From Pseudomonadota bacterium (GTDB taxonomy: Bacteria; Desulfobacterota; Binatia; UBA12015): a stretch of 41,798 nucleotides of DNA. Position 1 is the first letter of the stretch. Every line of letters begins with the position of its first letter. Of the stretch, positions 8,302 to 16,513 are shown one piece after another. The DNA is taken from positions 1-41,798 of the forward strand of contig SXLG01000158.1 in assembly GCA_005777805.1 (NCBI GenBank), given 5' to 3'. The notes under the pieces were generated by a model that worked only from the letters and a program-made list of their open reading frames with translations, was not told the DNA's origin and made no database searches. The translations under genes and the position numbers were made by a program.

Positions 8302-10119
8302 TCAGTGCCCGCGCTCGATCCGTAGCTGTGCGCGCACCACCGGGATGCCGCGTTGCGCACATGCCGCGACGAGCTGTTCCAGATGCAGTTCGGGGATTCG
8401 GGCGGAGGACACGATTACCTCGTCGATGCGGTGGAGATCGAGGATCTGGCCGATCTCGGTGAGCGCGCCCACCACGGGTACGCCGCGAACCGAGCGGTGG
8501 TGCTTGCTCGGGTCGTCGTCGAGGAAGGCGACCGCCCTGCGCCCGAGTTCGGCGTTGAGCTGCAGCTCGCGCAAGGCCAGCGCACCGGCGTCGCCAGCGC
8601 CATAAATCAGCGTCCGACGGGTGGTCGAGCTGCCATCGGCCTGCGGCATCATCACGGGGCGCAGCTCTTCGCTGAGCAGGCGGAAGGCAACCCGACTGCC
8701 GTAGAGGAAGACGATCAAGAGCAACCAGTCGAGGACGAAGACGGCGCGCGAGAATCCCTCGAAGCGGAAGGCGAGAGCGGTGATCATGACCGCGAGCGCC
8801 GAACCGACCGAGGCCGCCTTGGCCAGGCGGACGAGGTCGCCAACGCTCGTGTAGCGCCACATCCCGGCGTAGGTCCGGTAGAAGGCGAGCGCTCCGACCT
8901 GCGCGAGCACGACGATGGGCAAGCCCCGGCGAAAAACATCTTGCACGGAGTCGAGGTCGCCCTCGAAGCGCAACGCGTAGGCACCCTGGTAGGCTGCGAT
9001 CACCAGACCAAAATCGATCAGGACCGCGAGAACCTGACGGCGTCGCGTCAGTGCAGCGACCATCGTGCGCAGCGCGAGCCCCGGTGGACCGACATGCTCG
9101 GCGGGCTGGTGGACCTCCACCTGCGAGAGGTGGAAAGCGAGCATCGCGACACCCAGCAGGAGGAGCACGATCAACACTGCCGCCGGCGAGAGGCCGTAGC
9201 GGTACGAGACAAGCGCAATCGTCCCGGAGATCAGCGCGACCAGGTAGAGCAGATCGACGGCACGCTTCTCAGAGAGGCCCAGCGCCACCAGTCGGTGCGA
9301 GGTGTGATCGCGCCCCCCGACCGAGATGGGTCGCCCGGCGAAGATCCGCGTCAGCGTAACGAAGGTCGTGTCGAAGAGGGGCACCAGGACCAGAAGAATG
9401 GGCAAGAGCAGGATCGACACGAGACCGCGCGCGTAGGGATAGCCGCCAGCGAGGCTCATCCCGCCGACGAAGAAGCCGAGGAACATGCTGCCGGTGTCGC
9501 CCATAAAAATCCGCGCCGGGTTGCGGTTTACGACGAGAAAGCCCGCGGTCGCGCCGAGCAGGATGGCCGCAACGGTCGCGGCCTCGAGGTTGCCGTCCCC
9601 GAGCAGGAACACCAAGCGAAAGCCCGCCACGATGGCGGCGATTCCGGCGGCGAGGCCGTCCATGTTGTCGAGCAGGTTGAAGGCGTTGGTCAGAGCCAGG
9701 ATCCAGAGAAGGCTGACGGGCAGGTCGATCATGGCGTTGCCGGTCAAGGGCAGTCGCAAGCCGAGCGCCACGACCAGGACTGCGGCCGCGATCTGCCAGA
9801 GGAGTTTGGTCTGCGGCCGCATGCCGCGCAGGTCGTCCCAGAGACCGACACTCGCGATCAGGGCGCCCCCGCCGAGCAGGGCCAGTAGCCTCGGGTCGCC
9901 ACGTCCGATCGCGGCGAGCGCGGGCACCGCCGTCCCGAATACAATGGCGATCCCGCCGAGCAGCGGGACGTTGCCCTGATGCCAGCGGTCCTCGCGCGGG
10001 CGGGCCACAGCGCCGATGTGGCGCGCGAGCGGCATGACCAGCAGTGTCGTCGTCAGCGAGAGCGCCAGGGCGCAGAGGCCCCAGAGCAGAAGCGGCAGCA
10101 CCGGCTGCGGGAGCGTCAT
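8302..10119 (-). CDS. WecA-like phosphoglycosyl transferase fused to CapD-like N-terminal region
   Basis: Protein of 605 aa with two parts. Residues 1-330 are a polytopic MraY/WecA-type enzyme that would transfer a sugar-1-phosphate to undecaprenyl phosphate. They carry WDD (94-96), NAFNLLDNMDGLA (145-157), MGDTGS (206-211) and the histidine motif DHTSHRL (271-277). Residues 360-485 form another membrane block that starts LIDFGLVIAAYQGAYALRFE, as in CapD/PglF-type sugar dehydratases, and residues 500-600 are a Rossmann domain with GAGDAG (507-512) and LDDDPSKH. The chain ends there, without the SDR catalytic domain (no YxxxK), so the second part cannot act as a dehydratase. The start ATG at 10119 has GGAGG close upstream. 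The enzyme probably initiates repeat-unit synthesis for this cluster; the fused region may sense or bind a nucleotide sugar, which is inference. Confidence 0.88.
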   Translation of the reverse strand: MTLPQPVLPLLLWGLCALALSLTTTLLVMPLARHIGAVARPREDRWHQGNVPLLGGIAIVFGTAVPALAAIGRGDPRLLALLGGGALIASVGLWDDLRGMRPQTKLLWQIAAAVLVVALGLRLPLTGNAMIDLPVSLLWILALTNAFNLLDNMDGLAAGIAAIVAGFRLVFLLGDGNLEAATVAAILLGATAGFLVVNRNPARIFMGDTGSMFLGFFVGGMSLAGGYPYARGLVSILLLPILLVLVPLFDTTFVTLTRIFAGRPISVGGRDHTSHRLVALGLSEKRAVDLLYLVALISGTIALVSYRYGLSPAAVLIVLLLLGVAMLAFHLSQVEVHQPAEHVGPPGLALRTMVAALTRRRQVLAVLIDFGLVIAAYQGAYALRFEGDLDSVQDVFRRGLPIVVLAQVGALAFYRTYAGMWRYTSVGDLVRLAKAASVGSALAVMITALAFRFEGFSRAVFVLDWLLLIVFLYGSRVAFRLLSEELRPVMMPQADGSSTTRRTLIYGAGDAGALALRELQLNAELGRRAVAFLDDDPSKHHRSVRGVPVVGALTEIGQILDLHRIDEVIVSSARIPELHLEQLVAACAQRGIPVVRAQLRIERGH

Positions 10120-10190
10120 GCCTCCGCCCCGGCAGTCGTCGCACGATTTCGGTGCGCAAGGACGCGCAGCATCGGCTGCAGAAGCGTCAC
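10116..10190 (-). CDS. 24-codon ORF bridging two polysaccharide genes
   Basis: A short ORF beginning GTG at 10190-10188 and ending TGA at 10118-10116. Its GTG overlaps the stop of the upstream GT4 gene (GTGA) and its TGA overlaps the ATG of the downstream WecA-like gene (ATGA), so it exactly fills the 67-base gap between them. It encodes VTLLQPML followed by a basic and Ala-rich tail ending AEA. The first 25 bases match the first 25 bases of the downstream gene at 21 positions, so its start looks like a partial copy of that gene's start. It could be a coupling peptide, a remnant of duplication, or chance. No function is proposed. Confidence 0.35.
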   Translation of the reverse strand: MTLLQPMLRVLAHRNRATTAGAEA

Positions 10191-11440
10191 GCCCCCGCAC
10201 CCGCCGCGGCCGCGCGGCGCAGGGGCGGCACCGGCATGAGTGCGGCCAGTGCTTCCGCGCCGAGCTTCGCGCGCAGCAGTTCGCAGTAGAGACGATCGAT
10301 GTCGTCGAGCAGGCGCTGGCTGCCATGCCGTTCGAGGACATGGCGCTGCCCCGCCAGCGCGAACTCGGAGCGGAGGTCGGGGCGGTCGAGCAGCCGGGCG
10401 AGAGCAGTGGCGAGTGCTGGCGGAGCGTCGGGATCGACGAGCAGCCCCGATCGGCCGTGCTCGACCAGGTCGGGCACGCCTCCGACCCGCGTCGCGACCA
10501 CGGCGCGTCCGGCGGCCATGGCCTCGATCAAGGCCACCGGCGAACCCTCGTTACGCGAGGTGAGCGCCACCACGTCCAGCGCCCGATAGATCCGATCGAG
10601 ATCTGCGCGCCAGCCGAGGAAGCTGACGCGCCCCGTCAAGCCCAGAGCCGCCGTGAGTCCTTCGAGTTCCGCCCGGCGTTCGCCGTCGCCCACCACCGCG
10701 AAATGAAGCTCGCGCCGGTCTCTCGCCAGATCGGCGGCCGCGTAGAGGAAGGTTTCGTGGGCCTTGATCGGGACGAGCCGGGCGACGATTCCGATCAGTA
10801 CTGTCGCCGGTGGCAGACCCAGCTCGGCGCGCAGGGCGAGAGTGTCGTTCGGGCGGGCGCCCTCGCGGAATCGCTCGAGCGGCAGCCCGAGCGGCAGCAC
10901 CCGAACGATTGCGGCGGTGCCGATGCCGCGCGCGAGAAGTTCGGCACGGACGGCAGGACTCACCGCCAGCACGGCGTCGGTGCGCCGCGCGAGGCGGCGC
11001 TCGATCTCGACGAAGACGCGCGCTCGGGCCGGAGAGAAGTAGCCCTCGAGGACGTGGCCATGAAAAGTATGCACGACAACAGGCGCTGGCGTGGCCAGGG
11101 CCGCGAGTCGCCCGAGCGTGCCGGCCTTGGCCGTGTGCGTGTGCACGATGTGGGGCCGGAAGGTCCGCAGGAGGCGCGTGATGCCTGCCAGCGCGGCCGC
11201 ATCCCGCAGCGGGTGGATCGCGCGGCGCATCGCCGGTACTCGCACCAGACCGGGCACGTCTCCCCCGCGCAGCTCGAGGTAGTTGCCCTCGCCAGGGTCT
11301 TCCTGTCCCGAGATGAGCAGGGTCTCGTAGCGTTCCGGGTCGAGTTGCTCGGTGAGCAAGGTGGTGTGGATCGCCGGCCCACCGACGTTGAGTCGACCGA
11401 TGATCCGCGCGACCCGGATCCGCTGCGGCGCTGCCCCCAT
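10187..11440 (-). CDS. Glycosyltransferase family 4 (GT-B fold)
   Basis: Predicted 417-aa retaining glycosyltransferase. It opens with IRVARIIGRLNVGGPAIHTT, a GG-P-A variant of the GT4 acceptor loop. HTHTAKAGTLGRLAA (100-114) and HTFHGHVLEGYF (124-135) are typical of the subgroup that acts on undecaprenyl-linked sugars. The C-terminal half has GIVARLVPIKAHETFL (217-232) and the donor site SRNEGSPVALIEAMAAGRAV (295-314) with the E-x7-E pair. The ATG at 11440 lies ten codons before the first strand; the open frame further upstream overlaps divergent genes and is low in sense. It is the first gene of a leftward pair with the WecA-like enzyme, and could well add the second sugar to the lipid carrier. 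The last 30 residues (APPLRR-type, Ala-rich) are not conserved-looking. Confidence 0.87.
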   Translation of the reverse strand: MGAAPQRIRVARIIGRLNVGGPAIHTTLLTEQLDPERYETLLISGQEDPGEGNYLELRGGDVPGLVRVPAMRRAIHPLRDAAALAGITRLLRTFRPHIVHTHTAKAGTLGRLAALATPAPVVVHTFHGHVLEGYFSPARARVFVEIERRLARRTDAVLAVSPAVRAELLARGIGTAAIVRVLPLGLPLERFREGARPNDTLALRAELGLPPATVLIGIVARLVPIKAHETFLYAAADLARDRRELHFAVVGDGERRAELEGLTAALGLTGRVSFLGWRADLDRIYRALDVVALTSRNEGSPVALIEAMAAGRAVVATRVGGVPDLVEHGRSGLLVDPDAPPALATALARLLDRPDLRSEFALAGQRHVLERHGSQRLLDDIDRLYCELLRAKLGAEALAALMPVPPLRRAAAAGAGA

Positions 11441-11532
11441 CCCCGGGTCAACTAGCCCATCACGGGAGCCGTGGGAAGTGACGTGCCGGGCCCTTGCGTG
11501 GCCGCGGGCGCTGGGGGAAAGAGCGTCGGCCC

Positions 11533-11955
11533 ATGCAACCCCCGGATTCCGCTGCGACCCTCCTTGCCCGGGTGACCGGTCGCGGCGGGGCCACTTCGGG
11601 AGCGGATGGTGCTGCGACCCCCGCGAGGCTCGACCAGGCCCCGGTCGGCTCTGCCGCCGCGGGGCCGTCTTCGGCGGCGGACGCCGGTGCTGCCGGCGAG
11701 GCGCTCTTCTGGCGCGCTCGCGCCGCGGGGCTCGAAGCTGAGCTCGAAGGCGCACGCACCCGCCTCCTCCAACTCGCGCGTCATTTGCCGCTCGCTGTGG
11801 CCGAGCACCTCGGCGCTGCCGACGACCGACTCGCGGACCTCGCCGCGGTCGATGATTTGCTCGACGGTTGGGTCGAGACCACCACGCTCTGGCCGTCGAG
11901 CGTTGGTTCCGAACTGGCCCGACTGTGGGGCCGCCTGCGTCGCGACGATGTCTGA
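11533..11955 (+). CDS. Small coiled-coil protein coupled to a GT2-GT4 fusion gene
   Basis: Unrecognised soluble protein of 140 aa. The first 60 residues are Ala/Gly-rich and probably disordered. Residues 57-85 (ALFWRARAAGLEAELEGART and onward) have heptad spacing that predicts a coiled coil. The C-terminal part is acidic and helical and contains two Trp. The ATG at 11533 is chosen because upstream codons are Arg-rich and an alternative at 11494 would leave almost no room for the divergent promoter. Its TGA (11953-11955) overlaps the ATG of the next gene (11948) by eight bases, ATGTCTGA, so the two are translated together. It may be a partner or oligomerisation subunit of the fused glycosyltransferase; that is inference from the overlap only. 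Confidence 0.6.
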   Translation: MQPPDSAATLLARVTGRGGATSGADGAATPARLDQAPVGSAAAGPSSAADAGAAGEALFWRARAAGLEAELEGARTRLLQLARHLPLAVAEHLGAADDRLADLAAVDDLLDGWVETTTLWPSSVGSELARLWGRLRRDDV

Positions 11956-13867
11956 GCGCTGGCGCCCGGTCACGATCATCGTTCTTTGCTGGAACCGGTG
12001 GGCGCTCACCGCGCGCTGTCTCGAGACCCTGGTTGCTGCGACCGATCTCGAAGGGGTCGAAGTGATCGCGGTGGACAACGGCAGCACCGACGAGACGCCG
12101 ACCCGACTCGCTGCGCTGCCCTGGCTGCGCGTGATCCGCAACCCCTCGAACCTGGGCTTCGTGCGCGGCAACAACGTCGGCATCCGGGCCGCCGATCCGG
12201 CGAGCGATGTCGTGCTGCTCAACAACGATATCGAGATCCACGATCCGGGCTGGCTCGAGGCGTTGCGCGAGACCGCCCAGGGCTCGACCGGTGTCGGCGT
12301 GGTCGGCTGCCGCCTCGTGCTGCCGGACGGACGTCTCCTCCATGCCGGCACCGTCATCCTGCCCGACACCTGCCATGGCCAGCAGATCGGGGCCCTCGAG
12401 CCGGACGTCGGGCAGTATGCCGCCGAGCGCGACGTGCAGGGTGTGGTCTTTGCGTGCGCCTACATCCGGCGCGAGACGATCGACCGCGTCGGTCTCCTCG
12501 CGGAGGATTACGAGTCGTATTTCGAGGACACCGACTACTGCCTCCGCGTGCGCCAGGCCGGGCTGCGCGTCGTCTACTGCGGCCGCACGACGCTGGTGCA
12601 CGCCGAACATGGTTCGACGCGCGCGGATCCGACGGCGGCCGAAGCGGGCTCGTCCGGCCAAGCCGCCGATACCGCAACCCAGACCTCGGCTGCCTTCGCG
12701 CGGATCTTCGAGCACAGCCGGCGCACCTTTCGCCGTCGCTGGGCCCGGGATCTCGAGCGCGGCTACGGGCAACGGCTCAGCTGGCAGTCCATCCTAAATT
12801 TCCCGACGGGCTACGCGATGAGCAGCCGGGCGCTCCTGCGCGAACTCGACGCGCAGGGCGTCCGCATGGCCTACGACTACGTCTACGGTCCGGGGACGCC
12901 CTTTCCGGTCGCCGAGCAGCCTGATTCTGGCGACTACGTCCTCAATGTGATTGCTGGCCGCCGCCGTGGCTTCCGCCCGCCGGTGGCGGTGGTCTACGGT
13001 CAAGGAGATGTTTTTCGTCGCAACCGCGGGCGCTACCGGATCGGCTACACCATGCTCGAGGTCGATGGCTTCCCCAGGCGCTGGGTCGAGCAGGCCAATG
13101 CCCTCGACGAGGTCTGGGTCCCCTCCCGCTTCAATCTCGAGGGCTTCGAGCGCTGCGGGCTGCGCCGGCCGATCCACGTCATGCCGCTCGGGGTCGATAC
13201 CGATCATTTTCACCCGGGGATCCGTGGCCACCGCCATCCCGACGGCGACTTCGTTTTCCTCGCCAATTTCGAGTGGGGCGAACGCAAGGCGCCCGAGCGC
13301 CTGCTCGAGGTTTTCAACCATACCTTCCGGCGTGACGAGCCGGTGGTCCTGGTGTGCAAGACGATCAACCGCGACGCCTCGGTCAACGTCGAGCAGCGGA
13401 TCCGTGCGCTCGGGTTGGCGGCCAGCGGCGGCCGGATCGCTTTCCTCCACAATCGCGAATTCGCCTACTGCGAGATGGGCGCGCTCTACCGCTCGGCCGA
13501 TTGCTACGTCTCGGCGGGCCGCGGCGAGGGCTGGGACATGCCGCTGCTGGAAGCGATGGCCTGTGGCCTGCCCGCGATTGCCACCGACTGGGGCGCGCAC
13601 CGTGACTTCGCGCACGAGGGCATCTGCTACCCGCTCGCCATCCGCGGCACGGTCCCGGCCGAGAACGTGCGCTGCCCCTACTACGAGGGCTTCGCCTGGG
13701 CCGACCCCGACCCCGAACACCTCGGCGTGCTGCTCCGCCAGGTCTTCGACAACCGGGAGGAGGCCGAGCGGAAGGGCCGCCGCGCCGCGGTCGAGGTCGC
13801 CGAGCGCTGGTCGTGGCACGCGGCGGCCGCACGCATCCGTGAGCGTCTCGTCGCGATCGGCGCCTGA
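11948..13867 (+). CDS. Two-domain glycosyltransferase, GT2 fused to GT4
   Basis: Cytoplasmic protein of 639 aa with two predicted transferase domains. Residues 1-260 are GT-A/GT2: VTIIVLCWNRWALTARCLETL, the nucleotide-binding AVDNGSTDETP, the metal-site region VLLNNDIEIHDPGWLEAL, and the base-bearing EDTDYCLRVRQAGLRVVYCG. Residues 290-639 are GT-B/GT4: VDEVW-type IPSRF-like segment DEVWVPSRFNLEGF, PLGVDTDHFHP, FANFEWGERKAPERLLEVF and the donor site SAGRGEGWDMPLLEAMACGL. The start at 11948 overlaps the preceding coiled-coil gene. Such fusions are seen in capsule, O-antigen and surface-glycan loci, where one chain adds two sugars in succession. The frame open upstream of 11948 covers the coiled-coil gene in a different frame and is not used. 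Acceptor and donors are unknown. Confidence 0.88.
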   Translation: MSERWRPVTIIVLCWNRWALTARCLETLVAATDLEGVEVIAVDNGSTDETPTRLAALPWLRVIRNPSNLGFVRGNNVGIRAADPASDVVLLNNDIEIHDPGWLEALRETAQGSTGVGVVGCRLVLPDGRLLHAGTVILPDTCHGQQIGALEPDVGQYAAERDVQGVVFACAYIRRETIDRVGLLAEDYESYFEDTDYCLRVRQAGLRVVYCGRTTLVHAEHGSTRADPTAAEAGSSGQAADTATQTSAAFARIFEHSRRTFRRRWARDLERGYGQRLSWQSILNFPTGYAMSSRALLRELDAQGVRMAYDYVYGPGTPFPVAEQPDSGDYVLNVIAGRRRGFRPPVAVVYGQGDVFRRNRGRYRIGYTMLEVDGFPRRWVEQANALDEVWVPSRFNLEGFERCGLRRPIHVMPLGVDTDHFHPGIRGHRHPDGDFVFLANFEWGERKAPERLLEVFNHTFRRDEPVVLVCKTINRDASVNVEQRIRALGLAASGGRIAFLHNREFAYCEMGALYRSADCYVSAGRGEGWDMPLLEAMACGLPAIATDWGAHRDFAHEGICYPLAIRGTVPAENVRCPYYEGFAWADPDPEHLGVLLRQVFDNREEAERKGRRAAVEVAERWSWHAAAARIRERLVAIGA

Positions 13868-13898
13868 ACCACGAGCCCCATCGCCCGCGCGGTCGCGG

Positions 13899-16274
13899 CT
13901 AGAAATAGACGTGGAAGATGTAGTCGGCCGAGGTTTGCAGCACCTGCGCGACACCCATCAAGGGTCCGGGCGGGGTGGCCGGCGCGCCCACCGCGGGTGG
14001 CACTGCGAGATCGAGGTGGCTTGCCCACTGGGAGAACTGTGCCGGCGAGGGCTGGTCGTCGAGCAGGGCCGCGTGCTGCACCACGATCGAGGCAAGTCCG
14101 CTCCAGCGATTGCGTGCCTCGTCCGCGTTGCCAATCTCGATCGTGATCCTGGCCGCGCTGCCGAGGTTGGCGAAGGCGATCGCCGTGGCATTGTCGACGG
14201 TTCGTCCGAGCAGATTCTGGAACAGGACATTGACCAGCGAGACCAGGTTCATCGAGTTGCCGCTCTGGCCGAAGCGGGCAATGAACGCGGGCGAGCCGAG
14301 CACGGCGGCGGCGAGCGACTGGAGTTTGGGCCCGAGGCAGGTGTCTGTGGTGCAGGCCGGGAACTGTGCAAGGGTCGTCTCGGCGGCGGCGACCTCGGCC
14401 TGCGTGGGATTCCGCCCTGCCAGTGCCAGCGTGAGCCGGGCCATGAAGGCCAGTGCCTGCGGGCGTCCGAGCGACGCGGTCAGGTCGACGACCAGACGTG
14501 CGCGCGGCGTCGAGCCATCCTCGATGCCGGCCGTGGCCGCGAGGAGTTCCGCGTCGGTCGGGACGCGGCCGAGCAGGTCGAGGTAGAGCTGCTCCACGAA
14601 GAGCTCGTCTGTGGTGTAGGGCGCGTCGATGCGCGGGCCACGGCGCACTTCCGAGAGGAACTGACCCAGCGCCGGTCCGTTCTGTGTCAGGTCGAAATGA
14701 GGCCAGGGCGTGAGTCCGAACATGTGGACTCCACTCGCGTAAGCCCGGTGGAACTGGGCCTTGATGCGGTCCGGATCGGGGTCCGGAGCGACGTCGATGT
14801 GCCAGGAGGGGGCGTATTCGGGCAGTCCCCAGTTGGGCAGCGCGAGACTGCGGAGGCGCTCGAAGAGGGCCTCGCTGGTGCGGTTGTAGCCGCCTCCCGG
14901 TCCGAAATCAGCCTGCTCGAGGCGATCGAGACAGGTGAGCCCCGGGCTGCCCGTGGCGGGATCCATCAGCGCGGTCCACATCGAACTGGCCGAGGTCTGG
15001 AGGCGCGGATCGGCGTTCCCGTGGCCGGGCTCGCGTCCAAACAAAAAATCACCGGGGATCTGATGACTGTACCAGCGGTCGGCCGAGAGCGTGGTGCCGG
15101 TCGTTCCCGGAGTCGTCGTCATCCAGCGCGCGACGTCGCTGCCGTAGTTGGCGATCATCTCGCGACGGAAGCGCAACCAGAGCCGCCACAGCCGTGTCGA
15201 GCCATCGCGGATCGAGCGCGGCGCATCGAAGCCGCCGGCGATGTATCCGGCGCCGGTTTCGGGCGTCGGATCGAAGCCGCCGGCGCTCCATGTCGCCCAT
15301 GGAATCGCCTGGATGTCACCGGCGAGAGGATCGTCGAGGCTCCAGTCGAAGGACTCCAGGCGCCAGCTCGCGAAGCTCGTTCCCATCGAGGCATTGAAGG
15401 CGGCCAGATTGGCGGTTGTGAGCGCGCTTGCGCCCTGCGCGAAGGTGTCGTGGCGAGATTTACGGAAGGCGTCGGCGGCGTAGGTGGCCCCGGGCGCGTA
15501 GAGACCCGTGCCGAGGAGCCAGTCGCGGAACTCGAGGATGGCAAAGGGGCTGTAGTCGGCGATCATCTGATCGCGCACGCGCACGGCGGGATCGAGGCGA
15601 TCCATGTTGAGTTCGGCCTCGGCATCGCCGCTGGCGCTGATCAGCGTCGAGGGGAACGACTGGCGGAGGTCGAGAAAAAGTCGCGCGAAGGCACGGGTCT
15701 TGGCCTCGAGATGAGATCGAAGCTTGCGCGCGTAGCGCGAGGGCGTGATCCAGGCGCGTGCCGCTTGCGTCGCGGCACTCGCGCCGGGGACGTCGATCAG
15801 CCCGTCATGGAACCATTGCGCGTTGCGCCGATCGGCGCGCTTGGCCGCGTCGTAGACCTGCATCGCTCGACTCATGCCGAGCATCGCCGACACGTGATAG
15901 GTGAGCCCGCGCGATTGCAGGCGGGCCAGGAGGGAGCTGAGCTCCCCGCGCGAGGGACGGGACAGCTCCGGTGTCGTGAGGTTGGCCGTCCAGGGCAGAT
16001 CGACCGTGTAGTACTCGACGAAGCCGAGCCGGGCGTAGGTCCCCCCCTGAGCCAGCGCCAGCAACCGGTCGGCGGCCGCGTCGAATTCTGCCTGCGTCGC
16101 GAGGCTGGAGGGCTGGTAGACGAAGGCGTGGAGGGTGTTCTCGTAGGTCGCCGCGGGCGGGCTTGGCGCGGCCATCGCCCGCGCTGTCAGGGCGCAGATC
16201 AGCGCAAGCGCCAAGGTGCACGCTGTGCAGAGACTCCTCGTACGCTGCCCCAATTGCGGCCCCTCTTGCCCCAT
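13899..16274 (-). CDS. Secreted glycosidase-like protein with C-terminal DUF4214-type repeats
   Basis: Protein of 791 aa. The chosen ATG at 16274 gives a signal peptide: basic start with QRTRSL, hydrophobic core CTACTLALALICALTA and an A-x-A-type site near AMAA. Residues 40-540 look like a (beta/alpha)8 sugar-hydrolase-type domain with many Trp and acidic residues, for example FVEYYTVDLPW, ISASGDAEAELNMDR, ILEFRDWLLG and NWGLPEYAPSW, but I cannot assign a CAZy family or fix the catalytic pair. Near residue 556 (LYLDLLGRVPTDAELLA) and 680 (LFQNLLGRTVDNATA) are two DUF4214-like repeats, found on surface and secreted proteins of polysaccharide-producing bacteria. It converges on the GT2-GT4 gene with a 31-base gap. 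A role in trimming or releasing the local polysaccharide is inferred. Confidence 0.65.
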   Translation of the reverse strand: MGQEGPQLGQRTRSLCTACTLALALICALTARAMAAPSPPAATYENTLHAFVYQPSSLATQAEFDAAADRLLALAQGGTYARLGFVEYYTVDLPWTANLTTPELSRPSRGELSSLLARLQSRGLTYHVSAMLGMSRAMQVYDAAKRADRRNAQWFHDGLIDVPGASAATQAARAWITPSRYARKLRSHLEAKTRAFARLFLDLRQSFPSTLISASGDAEAELNMDRLDPAVRVRDQMIADYSPFAILEFRDWLLGTGLYAPGATYAADAFRKSRHDTFAQGASALTTANLAAFNASMGTSFASWRLESFDWSLDDPLAGDIQAIPWATWSAGGFDPTPETGAGYIAGGFDAPRSIRDGSTRLWRLWLRFRREMIANYGSDVARWMTTTPGTTGTTLSADRWYSHQIPGDFLFGREPGHGNADPRLQTSASSMWTALMDPATGSPGLTCLDRLEQADFGPGGGYNRTSEALFERLRSLALPNWGLPEYAPSWHIDVAPDPDPDRIKAQFHRAYASGVHMFGLTPWPHFDLTQNGPALGQFLSEVRRGPRIDAPYTTDELFVEQLYLDLLGRVPTDAELLAATAGIEDGSTPRARLVVDLTASLGRPQALAFMARLTLALAGRNPTQAEVAAAETTLAQFPACTTDTCLGPKLQSLAAAVLGSPAFIARFGQSGNSMNLVSLVNVLFQNLLGRTVDNATAIAFANLGSAARITIEIGNADEARNRWSGLASIVVQHAALLDDQPSPAQFSQWASHLDLAVPPAVGAPATPPGPLMGVAQVLQTSADYIFHVYF

Positions 16275-16513
16275 CGGCCGGGTCGAAGGAATGCTGAACT
16301 CCCCGATTCTCCCGCCCGTCGTGGCTCTTTTCGAGCGTGGCGGAAGCGGATCCAGGCCGCAAGCCCAGGGCGTCGAGATCGGCCGGTGCGCGCGCGTGTG
16401 ATGAGCGTCTTCCGAGGCGGGGCCGTCGGCGTGGTCACGGCAGACGGCCCCGCACCGCGCACGCTTCATGCCGTGTGGCGGTGCGGGAACCTCGGCTTGG
16501 CAGAAGGAGGCTG
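16275..16513. other. Foldable GC-rich intergenic stretch
   Basis: This stretch lies between the start of the secreted glycosidase-like gene and the end of the frameshifted methyltransferase, both leftward. On the plus strand 16412-16495 can fold without gaps into a three-way junction: P1 CCGAGG/CCTCGG (16412-16417 with 16490-16495), P2 CGGGGCCGTC/GACGGCCCCG (16418-16427 with 16443-16452), P3 CACCGC/GCGGTG (16453-16458 with 16478-16483). P1, P2 and P3 abut each other. The promoter of the glycosidase-like gene should also lie here, but no clear -10 or -35 is visible. Confidence 0.45.
16453..16483 (+). repeat. Hairpin repeat, copy 1
   Basis: A 31-base hairpin: 6-bp stem (16453-16458 with 16478-16483), a 1-by-2 internal loop, a 4-bp stem CACG/CGTG (16460-16463 with 16472-16475) and an 8-base loop. 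The same architecture recurs 74 bases downstream. Of five differences between the copies, four are in the loop. Confidence 0.5.

Noticed and set aside
8353-9888. Open frame of 511 codons antisense to the WecA-like gene
   Set aside because: Highly charged, low-sense product; the opposite strand has catalytic motifs.
10187-12772. Long leftward frame continuing upstream of the GT4 gene (861 codons)
   Set aside because: Beyond 11440 it is antisense to the GT2-GT4 and coiled-coil genes and loses all GT features.
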